In this document: one piece after another, positions 15,867 through 23,247 of the stretch
How the letters are laid out: each line of letters opens with the position of its first letter
Numbering within the stretch: the first letter of the stretch is position 1
Source of the DNA: Mycobacterium colombiense
Lineage (GTDB): Bacteria; Actinomycetota; Actinomycetes; Mycobacteriales; Mycobacteriaceae
Direction of reading: 5' to 3'
DNA: 54,463 bases
NCBI RefSeq assembly: GCF_001665835.1
Contig: NZ_LZSX01000109.1
Coordinates: forward strand, 1-54,463
Position numbers and translations under genes: made by a program
Notes under the pieces: generated by a model
Seen by the model: the letters and a program-made list of their open reading frames with translations, nothing else
Databases searched by the model: none
Told to the model about the DNA's origin: nothing

Positions 15867-18440
15867 ATGGACAGCGGCCGGAGTGACTCCGCCTTCACCT
15901 GGCAGGGCCGGCGCGAACTGGTGAGCCGGATGCATGACCAGCTCGATGAGCTGGTGGCGGCGCGTGACCAGATGGAACAACTGGTGCGGGTCATCGTCGA
16001 GATCGGCTCCGATCTGGACCTGGAGGTCACGCTGCAACGTGTCCTCAAAGCCGCGATGGAGCTGACCGGTGCCCGCTACGCGGCCCTCGGCATCCACGCA
16101 GCCGACGGCACCCTCGTTTCTTTCGTGTACGCGGGGATCGACGCTGAGACTGCACGGCGGCTCGGCGATCTTCCGGTCGGCGATGGCCTGCGCGTCGACG
16201 ATCTGAATTCCCATCCCGCGACCCGCGTGTTGCCCGGACACGACCCGCCGATGCATGCGCTCCTCGGCATCCCGATCACCGTGCGGGCGGCCAACTTCGG
16301 CAGCCTGTACCTGGCCGACGACCGGCCGGACCGTGTCTTCTCCAACTCGCAGGAAGGTGCCGTGCGCGCCATGGCCACGGCCGCGGCCGCCGCCATCGAC
16401 AACGCCCGACTCTTCGAGCGCGAGCGCGAATCGGCGAAATGGACGAAGGCCAGCCGCGAGATCACCACCGCGCTGCTGTCCGGCGATCCGCAGACAGGGC
16501 CGTTGCAGCTCATCGTGAACCGGGCGCTGGAGCTGGCCGGCGCCGAGCAGGCCATTCTGCTGGTTCCCCGGGAGGCCGATTTGCCCGTCGACCAAGTCGA
16601 CGCCCTGGTCGTGGCCGCGACCGCGGGCCGGTACTCCTCGGAGGTGATCGGCCGACAGGTTCCGATGGACGGCTCGACCACCGGTGGCGTGGCCCGGCGC
16701 GGGCTGCCGCTGATCACCGATTCCTTCCAATACCCGATCGAGGGCTTCACCGATGTCGGTGAACGTTCGGCGATCGTCATGCCGCTGATCGCGGACGACG
16801 CGGTGCTCGGCGTCATCGCCGTCGCGCGCGACCCGCACCAGCCGGTGTTCGGCAGCGACTACCTCGAACTGGTCAGCGACTTCGCCCGGCACGCGGCGAT
16901 CGCCCTGGCGTTGGCGGCGGGCCGCGAACACGCGCTCAACCAGGAACTCGCCGAAGCCGACACCGTCGATGACGCGGTGAAAGCCGCCGCGGAGGAACTG
17001 CGCCGGCTCTGGCGGGCACGCCGCGTCCTGGCCGTCACCTTCCCGAGGCAGACGTCGTCCTCCCTGGACACCACCTTCGGTGCACCGCAGGTGGTGTCTG
17101 TCGGCGAACCCGCGCAGTGGGACGACCTGCCATCGGACATCCAGCTGGCGCTCAGATCATTGCGCGACGGCGAGCTGCTGACCCCCAGTGCGACGCAACC
17201 CGGAACGGCGGGCATTGCGCTGCAGCATCCCGAGGGCGTGCTCGTGGTCTGGATGGATCTGACGGCGCAGCGCCCGTTCACCCTCGAGGACCAGACCTTG
17301 CTCACCGTGCTGGCCGGCCGCCTCGGCCAGGGTTTGCAGCGGGTGCACCAGGTCGATCAGCAGCGCGAGACCGCGCTGGCCCTACAGCACGCCATCCTGG
17401 GGCCCGCGGATCTGCCCCACGGGTTCGCGGTGCGCTACCAGGCCGCGACGCGGCCCCTCCAGGTGGGCGGTGACTGGTACGACATCGTCGATCTGGATGA
17501 CGGGCGCATCGCGTTGATCGTCGGTGACTGCGTCGGTCACGGCCTCGCCGCCGCCACCGTGATGGGCCAGGTGCGTAGCGCCTGTCGCGCTCTGCTGTTC
17601 GAAAACCCAAGTCCTGGTGCAGCGCTCGCGGGGATGGACCGCTTCGCTGCACGGCTGCCCGGTGCGCAGTGCACCACCGCGGTCTGCGCGGTGCTCACCC
17701 CTGAGACCGGTGAACTGGTCTACTCCAGCGCCGGTCATCCGCCGCCCATCCTGGTGCACGGTGACGGCAGCACCCAGATACTCGACGAGGGTCACACCAT
17801 CGCGTTGGGGATACGGGGCAACTGGATTCGACCGGAGGCCCGTGTGACCATCCCGGCGCGTTCGACGCTGGTGCTCTACACCGACGGTCTGGTCGAACGC
17901 CGCCGGGTTCCGCTGGATCACGGCATCTCCCGTGTCGCCGGCGTCGCCCAGGATTCGCGCGCATTGACCCTGGAGGATCTGGCCAATCAGGTCATGTCCC
18001 GCGTCGCGCCTTTCGGCGGGTACCAGGACGACGTCGTGCTGCTGCTCTACCGCCACCCGGCCCCGTTAGAGCTGAAGTTTCCCGCCGACATCGGTCAACT
18101 TGCGCCCGCCCGCACTGCCTTGCGCAACTGGCTGACCCGGGCCCGGTTGGACGCCGACCAAACCTTGAACGTGCTCGTTGCCGCCGGGGAAGCCGTCGCC
18201 AACGCCATCGAGCACGGTCACCGTCATAGGCCGCAGGGCACGATTCGCCTGGGAGCGGTCGCACTCGGTGACGAGGTCCAGTTGACCATCACCGACACGG
18301 GCACGTGGAAGGCTCCGCAACGGTCTTCCCACCCGGATCGCGGCCGCGGGATTCCGCTGATGCGAAGTCTGATGCACGATGTCGACATCCGGCCCGACAC
18401 CGACGGAACCACAGTGCACCTATCCACGAGGATCACCTGA
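15867..18440 (+). CDS. GAF - PP2C (SpoIIE-type) phosphatase - HATPase (RsbW-like) regulator
   Basis: 857 residues. A short helical lead is followed by GAF domains (~48-185 and ~195-350) and a third GAF-like segment (~355-500). A PP2C/SpoIIE phosphatase (~515-720) has metal Asp residues in GGDWYD, VGDCVGHG, LYTDGLVE and GYQDD. A GHKL ATPase (~730-855) has an N-box AAGEAVANAIEHG and TDTG and RGRGIPLM motifs. This is the multi-domain partner-switching layout known from Rv1364c: the phosphatase dephosphorylates an anti-anti-sigma protein and the RsbW-like kinase phosphorylates it or binds a sigma factor. The ATG at 15867 is used because upstream in-frame sequence runs into the divergent gene. The stop overlaps the next start (ATGA), coupling it to its likely STAS partner. 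GAF ligands are unknown. Confidence 0.9.
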   Translation: MDSGRSDSAFTWQGRRELVSRMHDQLDELVAARDQMEQLVRVIVEIGSDLDLEVTLQRVLKAAMELTGARYAALGIHAADGTLVSFVYAGIDAETARRLGDLPVGDGLRVDDLNSHPATRVLPGHDPPMHALLGIPITVRAANFGSLYLADDRPDRVFSNSQEGAVRAMATAAAAAIDNARLFERERESAKWTKASREITTALLSGDPQTGPLQLIVNRALELAGAEQAILLVPREADLPVDQVDALVVAATAGRYSSEVIGRQVPMDGSTTGGVARRGLPLITDSFQYPIEGFTDVGERSAIVMPLIADDAVLGVIAVARDPHQPVFGSDYLELVSDFARHAAIALALAAGREHALNQELAEADTVDDAVKAAAEELRRLWRARRVLAVTFPRQTSSSLDTTFGAPQVVSVGEPAQWDDLPSDIQLALRSLRDGELLTPSATQPGTAGIALQHPEGVLVVWMDLTAQRPFTLEDQTLLTVLAGRLGQGLQRVHQVDQQRETALALQHAILGPADLPHGFAVRYQAATRPLQVGGDWYDIVDLDDGRIALIVGDCVGHGLAAATVMGQVRSACRALLFENPSPGAALAGMDRFAARLPGAQCTTAVCAVLTPETGELVYSSAGHPPPILVHGDGSTQILDEGHTIALGIRGNWIRPEARVTIPARSTLVLYTDGLVERRRVPLDHGISRVAGVAQDSRALTLEDLANQVMSRVAPFGGYQDDVVLLLYRHPAPLELKFPADIGQLAPARTALRNWLTRARLDADQTLNVLVAAGEAVANAIEHGHRHRPQGTIRLGAVALGDEVQLTITDTGTWKAPQRSSHPDRGRGIPLMRSLMHDVDIRPDTDGTTVHLSTRIT

Positions 18441-18763
18441 TGACCACCCCGCTCACGCTCGACACCGCGCGCGGCAGCGGCGGGAAGTTCGTGCTGGTCG
18501 TCGCGGGGGAAATCGACCTGAGCAATATCGATGCGTTCAATCTGGCGTTGGCCAGCGCCGCGACCGAGGCCACCGGCGGCGACGAGACGTTGCTCGTTGA
18601 CCTCAGCGCCGTGGAGTACCTGGACAGCGCCGCGATCAGCGTCCTCGCCAGCCACGCCGACCATATCGAGATCGTCGCCCACCCGATCCTGATGCCCGTC
18701 CTCAGGATAAGCGGCCTGAGCGAGCTGACTAGCGTTCAAGCCGCGCCGACAGCGGGGCAGTGA
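18440..18763 (+). CDS. STAS-domain anti-anti-sigma factor
   Basis: 107 residues, one STAS domain. LVVAGEIDLSNIDAFNLAL forms the first strand and helix. VDLSAVEYLDSAAISVL is the conserved loop, whose Ser after LD is the residue phosphorylated in SpoIIAA/RsbV proteins. It begins inside the ATGA overlap with the phosphatase/kinase gene, so the two are likely made together. The kinase domain would phosphorylate this Ser and the PP2C domain would remove the phosphate; the free form would titrate the anti-sigma activity. No sigma-factor gene is in the window. Confidence 0.88.
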   Translation: MTTPLTLDTARGSGGKFVLVVAGEIDLSNIDAFNLALASAATEATGGDETLLVDLSAVEYLDSAAISVLASHADHIEIVAHPILMPVLRISGLSELTSVQAAPTAGQ

Positions 18764-18922
18764 CGCACCAAGAACATCAAGTTCGCATCGAAGTGATTCT
18801 TGCTCGCAACGCGACGCTCGGACTGGCGAACTGGCTGAACGGCGGGGCGCGGGAACTCCACGTGCCCGCCAGTCGTTATACCGGCTAAGTAACCTGGTGA
18901 TTCCGAGGGGGACAACAGCCGC

Positions 18923-19855
18923 ATGCCACGCACAGACAACGACACCTGGGATTTGGCGACCAGTGTGGGCGCGACCGCGACGATGGTCGCAGCCGCACGA
19001 GCCATCGCGACCAACGCCGACAACCCGCTGATCGAAGACCGCTTCGCCGAGCCGCTGGTTCGTGCCGTCGGGGTGGACTTCTTCACTCGCTGGGTCTCCG
19101 GCGACCTGGTGGCCGCCGACGTCGACGACCACGAATCGGGCTGGAAGCTCGAACACATGCCCGCCGCGATGGCCGCCCGGACCCGATTCTTCGACTCGTT
19201 CTTCCACGCCGCGACGCAGGCCGGGATCCGGCAGGCCGTGATTCTGGCATCGGGCCTCGACGCGCGGGCCTACCGGTTGGCGTGGCCGGCCGACACGACC
19301 GTGTTCGAGATCGACCAGCCGCAGGTGATCGAATTCAAGGCCGCCGCGCTGGCCCAGCTGGGCGCCGCACCCCAGGCCGAGCTGCGCACGGTCGCCGTCG
19401 ACCTGCGCAATGACTGGCCAAAGGCGTTGACAGAGGCCGGCTTTGACAAGAGCCAGCCCACGGCATGGATCGCGGAGGGCCTCTTCGGGTACCTGCCGCC
19501 GGAGGCGCAAGATCGCCTGCTGGACAACATCACCGCACTCAGCGCTGACGGCAGCCGGCTGGCGTGCGAAGCTATTCCAGATATGTCCGAGGCAGACACG
19601 GAGAAAGCCCAGGAGATGATGCAACGGGCCACCGCGAAATGGCGTGAGCATGGCTTCGACCTGGAATTCGGCGAGCTCGGCTATCAGGGCGAGCGCAATG
19701 ACGTCGCCGCCTATCTGGACAACCTGGGATGGCAGTCGGACGGCATTCGGATGACTGAGCTGTTGGCCGACTCCGGTCTCGATGCGATCCGGCAGACCAA
19801 CGACTCGGTGTCGGTGGCCGACACCATCTACTACAGCTCGGTGCTGAGTAAATGA
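18923..19855 (+). CDS. Class I SAM-dependent methyltransferase, mycobacterial TIGR00027 (UPF0677) family
   Basis: 310 residues. The opening TWDLATSVGATATMVAAARA and the central ILASGLDARAYRLAWP glycine loop are hallmarks of the large mycobacterial family related to leucine carboxyl methyltransferases. AWIAEGLFGYLPPEAQDRLL is the conserved post-motif segment. Mycobacteria carry many paralogues and their acceptors are mostly unknown, so no substrate is proposed. A GAGGGGGACAA ribosome site precedes the ATG at 18923. The stop overlaps the next methyltransferase by ATGA, suggesting paired function or coupled translation. Confidence 0.92.
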   Translation: MPRTDNDTWDLATSVGATATMVAAARAIATNADNPLIEDRFAEPLVRAVGVDFFTRWVSGDLVAADVDDHESGWKLEHMPAAMAARTRFFDSFFHAATQAGIRQAVILASGLDARAYRLAWPADTTVFEIDQPQVIEFKAAALAQLGAAPQAELRTVAVDLRNDWPKALTEAGFDKSQPTAWIAEGLFGYLPPEAQDRLLDNITALSADGSRLACEAIPDMSEADTEKAQEMMQRATAKWREHGFDLEFGELGYQGERNDVAAYLDNLGWQSDGIRMTELLADSGLDAIRQTNDSVSVADTIYYSSVLSK

Positions 19856-20487
19856 CGGCACCGCAGCGGCGGGGGCTCAACGAGGCCGTTACGCGGATAT
19901 GGAGCTTCCTGGCGCCGGCATACGATCTGCCCTTCCTGCAACAGTGGGTGTACCGGCCTCCGCACAACGAGGTGATAGCCCAGCTGCGCAACCACGGCGC
20001 GCGCAAGATCGCCGATATCGCCTGCGGTACCGGCATTTTGAGCGACCGGATCCAGCGTGAACTGCAGCCCGACGAGATCTATGGCGTCGACATGTCCGAC
20101 GGCATGCTCGGTCAGGCTCGTGCCAGGTCGAATCGGGTGCAGTGGCTGCGTGGCCCGGCCGAGCAGCTTCCGTTTGACGACGGCGCCCTCGATGCCGTTG
20201 TGACGACTTCGGCCTTCCACTTCTTCGACCAGCCGGCGGCATTGCGTGAATTCCATCGTGTGCTGGCGCCCGGCGGCCTGGTGGCCGTTTCGGCGCTGAG
20301 TACGCGGCAACCGCGGCTGCAGTCCGCCGCGGGCTCTCGGTGGAAGCCGCAACACAACGCATCCGCGCCCGAGATGCGGACGCTGTTCGAAAACGCCGGG
20401 TTCGTGATCACCGATCAACACCGGGTCCCGCGACCGGTGTGGACGGCGCTCGTGCCCGACCTGTTGACTGTCGGCACGAAAAGCTGA
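19852..20487 (+). CDS. Class I SAM-dependent methyltransferase (Methyltransf_11-like)
   Basis: 211 residues. Motif I is IADIACGTGILSDRI, the acidic end of beta-2 is YGVDMSDGML, and the later motifs are LPFDDGALDAVVTTSAFHFF and LREFHRVLAPGGLVAVSAL. This is the ubiquitous small-molecule methyltransferase layout and the acceptor is not readable. It starts in an ATGA overlap with the TIGR00027 gene, so the two form an operon that ends at the strong hairpin at 20539-20570. Confidence 0.9.
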   Translation: MTAPQRRGLNEAVTRIWSFLAPAYDLPFLQQWVYRPPHNEVIAQLRNHGARKIADIACGTGILSDRIQRELQPDEIYGVDMSDGMLGQARARSNRVQWLRGPAEQLPFDDGALDAVVTTSAFHFFDQPAALREFHRVLAPGGLVAVSALSTRQPRLQSAAGSRWKPQHNASAPEMRTLFENAGFVITDQHRVPRPVWTALVPDLLTVGTKS

Positions 20488-20538
20488 GCGCCGTGTCGGG
20501 CGTGAAAACCGCTCGGCGCCAAAGCCATACAACCGACA

Positions 20539-20570
20539 ACGCCCGCTTCGCCAATCGGCGAAGCGGGCGT
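20539..20570. terminator. Strong bidirectional hairpin terminator
   Basis: A 14-bp perfect stem with arms ACGCCCGCTTCGCC and GGCGAAGCGGGCGT is closed by the four-base loop AATC (20553-20556). It lies exactly between the convergent methyltransferase operon and the Gly/Pro-rich secreted protein gene, so it can serve both. Confidence 0.88.
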
Positions 20571-20585
20571 CTTGTCAGCTATCGA

Positions 20586-21281
20586 TCACAGCGGGATCCA
20601 CACTCCGAAGAGCCAGAAGCCCCACTGGTTGAAACCGGGATCCCAGATTGGGGTTTCCTGGTAGCCCCAGTAGTTGATCGGGCCGTAGTCCCAGCGCCCA
20701 CCGGGCGGGGGAAGCGGTCGATCCCATGCCGGCCGCGGCGGCTCGCCTGCGCCCCACGGTCCGGGTCCGTCGCCCCACGGTGCGCCATGGAAGTAGCCGC
20801 GCTGGCCGTCTCCATGCCATGGGCCACCGGGGTGAGGATCCGGTCCACCGAATCCGCCGGGAGCACCGGGGTGATTGCCAGGGCCACCAGGCCCGCCGGG
20901 GTGGTCGCCGGGTCCGCCCGGGCCACCTGGGCCGCCGGGATGGTCGCCGGGTCCGCCCGGGCCACCGGGGCCGCCGGGGTGATCACCAGGCCCGCCGGGG
21001 CCGCCCGGGTGACCGGGTCCACCGGGCGGCGGTCCGCCAGGGCCACCGGGGCCGCCGGGGTGATCACCGGGGCCGCCGGGACCACCCGGGCCACCGGGAC
21101 CGCCAGGATCGTTGGGACCGGTGGGCGCGTGGCCACCGCCAGGCGCCGCCGGCCCGCCATGATTACCCGGAGGCTGTGGCGCCCCGGGAGCAGCGTTGGC
21201 AAGCCCGGCGCCCATTCCCAGGGCCGCAGCGCTGAGCGCGCCGGCGATGGTCACCCCTCCGACAAGTTGCTTCAACTTCAT
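20586..21281 (-). CDS. Secreted Gly/Pro-rich repeat protein
   Basis: 231 residues. A signal peptide (1-30, ending LANA-A) precedes a low-complexity region (~57-140) of GGP triplets broken by GDHP, GHP or GNHP tetrads. The C-terminal ~75 residues are rich in Trp, Tyr and Pro and end in NQWGFWLFGVWIPL, a finish I associate with small exported mycobacterial proteins of unknown role. The tetrads break triplet register, so a regular collagen triple helix is unlikely along the whole repeat. The His residues in the repeats could bind metal, but that is speculative. It is transcribed alone, back to back with the VIT-family transporter. Confidence 0.82.
   Translation of the reverse strand: MKLKQLVGGVTIAGALSAAALGMGAGLANAAPGAPQPPGNHGGPAAPGGGHAPTGPNDPGGPGGPGGPGGPGDHPGGPGGPGGPPPGGPGHPGGPGGPGDHPGGPGGPGGPGDHPGGPGGPGGPGDHPGGPGGPGNHPGAPGGFGGPDPHPGGPWHGDGQRGYFHGAPWGDGPGPWGAGEPPRPAWDRPLPPPGGRWDYGPINYWGYQETPIWDPGFNQWGFWLFGVWIPL
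20862..21113 (-). repeat. GGP / GDHP low-complexity repeats
   Basis: Codons for residues ~57-140 of the secreted protein repeat a unit of about 13 residues (GDHP followed by GGP triplets) roughly four times, with shorter copies at the ends. The DNA copies are nearly identical, so unit number may vary between strains or be mis-assembled. Confidence 0.85.
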
Positions 21282-21572
21282 GATGCTTCACCTATCCACT
21301 AGGGATTTTTGCAAGGAAGTTCCTTGGAACACCCCCCTTTACACCCCCGACGCTAAATAGCCTTCCTATGGACTAGCTGTGACTCGCCCATGCAGAGCTT
21401 TTGGCCAGGCACTCCACCCAACGGTGGTGTGCCACACATCACCGCGGGGGCGCAGCGGCTGCCGCACCCCCCGGCACCAGGCGTTTTGGCCGCGGATCGA
21501 GGCGTTTTTCTGCCGGCGTGCGGGCCGGTTTGGGAAGGCTATGTTGGCTAGTCGGCCAGGGTTTTCCTCTAT
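21282..21572. promoter_or_regulatory. Divergent intergenic region with a 15-bp palindrome
   Basis: 291 bp between the secreted repeat protein (leftward) and the VIT transporter (rightward). CAAGGAA at 21312-21318, one base, and TTCCTTG at 21320-21326 form a perfect inverted repeat about 30 bp upstream of the repeat-protein start, a reasonable position for a regulator site. The remainder holds no gene that I can see. Confidence 0.4.
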
Positions 21573-22298
21573 ATGGTTGCGCCCGTGCCGAGTGCGTCAC
21601 ATCCGCACGAACCCCACGTCGGTTCGGTGTCGTCGAAGCTGAATTGGCTGCGCGCGGCCGTCCTGGGCGCCAATGACGGGATCGTCTCCACCGCGGGCAT
21701 CGTCGTGGGGGTCGCGGCGGCCACCGCCGAACGCGCCCCCATATTGACCGCCGGCAGCGCCGGACTGGTCGCCGGAGCGGTGTCGATGGCGCTGGGTGAA
21801 TACGTCTCCGTGAGCACCCAGCGCGACACCGAGAAGGCGCTGTTGAGCCAGGAGCGTCGCGAACTGCGTGATGATCCCATCGCGGAACTGGATGAGCTCG
21901 CCGTGCTGTACGAGGCGAAGGGCCTGACGCCGGCGACCGCGCGTACCGTGGCCGAGGAACTCACCGACCACAATCCGCTGCTCGCCCACGCCGAGGTCGA
22001 ACTCGGCATCAACCCCGACGAGCTGACGAACCCCTGGCAGGCGGCATCCTCGTCGGCGCTCTCGTTCGCGATTGGTGCCCTGTTGCCGTTGATCGCGATC
22101 CTGGCTCCGCCCACGACGTGGCGGGTCCCGGTCACCGTCGCGGCGGTACTGATCGCGCTGGTGATCACCGGTGCGGTCTCCGCCGGTTTGGGCGGAGCGC
22201 CGAAGGGCCGCGCAATGCTGCGCAACGCCATTGGTGGCAGTCTTGCGTTGGCGGTCACGTACGCGATCGGTCATCTGGTGGGCGCCGCACTCGGCTGA
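21573..22298 (+). CDS. VIT1/CCC1-family iron/manganese transporter
   Basis: 241 residues. The N-terminal segment LNWLRAAVLGANDGIVSTAGIVVGVAAA and the second helix AGAVSMALGEYVSVSTQRDTE are the family signature. A cytosolic acidic helical stretch (RRELRDDPIAELDELAVLYEAKG, ~85-145) corresponds to the metal-binding domain. Two or three C-terminal helices (GALLPLIAILAPP, VTVAAVLIALVITGAVSAGL, AIGGSLALAVTYAIGHLVG) follow. Homologues move Fe2+ or Mn2+ out of the cytosol. The ATG at 21573 is the first start before the conserved part. Confidence 0.9.
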   Translation: MVAPVPSASHPHEPHVGSVSSKLNWLRAAVLGANDGIVSTAGIVVGVAAATAERAPILTAGSAGLVAGAVSMALGEYVSVSTQRDTEKALLSQERRELRDDPIAELDELAVLYEAKGLTPATARTVAEELTDHNPLLAHAEVELGINPDELTNPWQAASSSALSFAIGALLPLIAILAPPTTWRVPVTVAAVLIALVITGAVSAGLGGAPKGRAMLRNAIGGSLALAVTYAIGHLVGAALG

Positions 22299-22315
22299 CG
22301 TCCGGCGACTGGAAG

Positions 22316-22340
22316 CGCAACTGTAACATCGACAGTTGCG
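22316..22340. promoter_or_regulatory. 9-bp inverted repeat upstream of thioesterase/ligase pair
   Basis: CGCAACTGT (22316-22324) and ACAGTTGCG (22332-22340) are perfect inverse copies around AACATCG. The element sits 45 bases before the thioesterase start and 17 bases after the transporter stop. It could be a TetR-type operator for the downstream acyl-metabolism genes or a terminator of the transporter gene. The lack of a T tract and the moderate AT content make an operator slightly more likely. Confidence 0.45.
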
Positions 22341-22385
22341 GTCCTCAGCAGAGCCCGCGAATCCCATCACGCGGAGGGTCATGCA

Positions 22386-23228
22386 GTGGCCGAGCCCAAT
22401 ATCGTGCCGGAAGAAGCTCAATGGGCAGAATCGGTGCCGTACTTTGAGCGCGACGAAAAATACTTCGTGCCAACCAAAATCGCGCGCGGCGGATGGGGTC
22501 CATCGCTCAGCGGCCATGTCGTCGGCGGACTCTTGGCGTGGGCGGTCGAGGAGGCGGTTCAGGACCCGCAACTGCAACCGGCGCGGTTGACCGTCGATCT
22601 GCCCCGGCCAACGGCGTTGGCGCCGCTCGAGGTGCACACGCAGGTCCGACAGGACCGGCGCCGGTTGCGGCTGGTCGAGACCGTGATCATCCAAGACGAC
22701 GCCCCGGTGGCGCAGGCGAGCGCGCTGTTTCTGCGGCGCGGCGCGCAGCCCGAGGGCCACGTCTGGTCACCGCCGGTGCAGATGCCCCCGATCCCGCTGG
22801 ACGAGGCCTACTCGACGCTGTTCATGCGAACCTACGGCTGGGGCGCCGATGTGCAGAACCCCGATCCCGACTGGCCCCAGACCGATGGCCCGAAATACAC
22901 GTGGATACACGAGACGCGCCCGTTGATCGACGACGAACCGCTCACCGCCTTCACCCGAGTGGCGATGGCCGGTGATATCACGGCCTCGATTGCCAACTGG
23001 GGCACCAACTCCCTGCAGTTCATCAATGTCGACTACACGCTCACGCTCAGCCGGCTGCCCGAGGGCGACCATATCGGGCTCGCCTCGCTGACGCATCACA
23101 GTCACGACGGGGTGGCCAGCGGCTCGGCGGTCCTGGTGGACGCGAAGGGGCCGATCGGCACCGGCGTGTCCGTCGCGATCGCGCACTCGGGATTTCGACC
23201 GCCCTCCACCGATCCGTCAGCCGGGTGA
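22386..23228 (+). CDS. Acyl-CoA thioesterase-like double-hotdog protein
   Basis: 280 residues. The N-terminal half contains GPSLSGHVVGGLLAWAVEEA, the hotdog helix with its catalytic-region pattern, then a strand-rich ARLTVDLPRPTALAPLEVHTQV. The C-terminal half has a second hotdog (GDITASIANWGTNSLQFINVDYTLTLSRLPEG). This tandem layout is the TesB-like thioesterase family, which hydrolyses acyl-CoA esters. A GTG at 22386 preceded by CGGAGGGTC is the start. It is followed 19 bases later by an acyl-CoA ligase, so the pair may activate and release the same acyl group. Confidence 0.85.
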   Translation: MAEPNIVPEEAQWAESVPYFERDEKYFVPTKIARGGWGPSLSGHVVGGLLAWAVEEAVQDPQLQPARLTVDLPRPTALAPLEVHTQVRQDRRRLRLVETVIIQDDAPVAQASALFLRRGAQPEGHVWSPPVQMPPIPLDEAYSTLFMRTYGWGADVQNPDPDWPQTDGPKYTWIHETRPLIDDEPLTAFTRVAMAGDITASIANWGTNSLQFINVDYTLTLSRLPEGDHIGLASLTHHSHDGVASGSAVLVDAKGPIGTGVSVAIAHSGFRPPSTDPSAG

Positions 23229-23247
23229 GGGCGGAAGGGTAGGCACG

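Noticed and set aside
18224..19861. 545-residue open frame antisense to the STAS and methyltransferase genes
   Set aside because: It spans two well-supported genes and an intergenic gap and shows no domain.
20862..21113. CRISPR or tandem-repeat locus reading of the GGP repeats
   Set aside because: The repeats are in frame, have no unique spacers and encode a continuous secreted protein.
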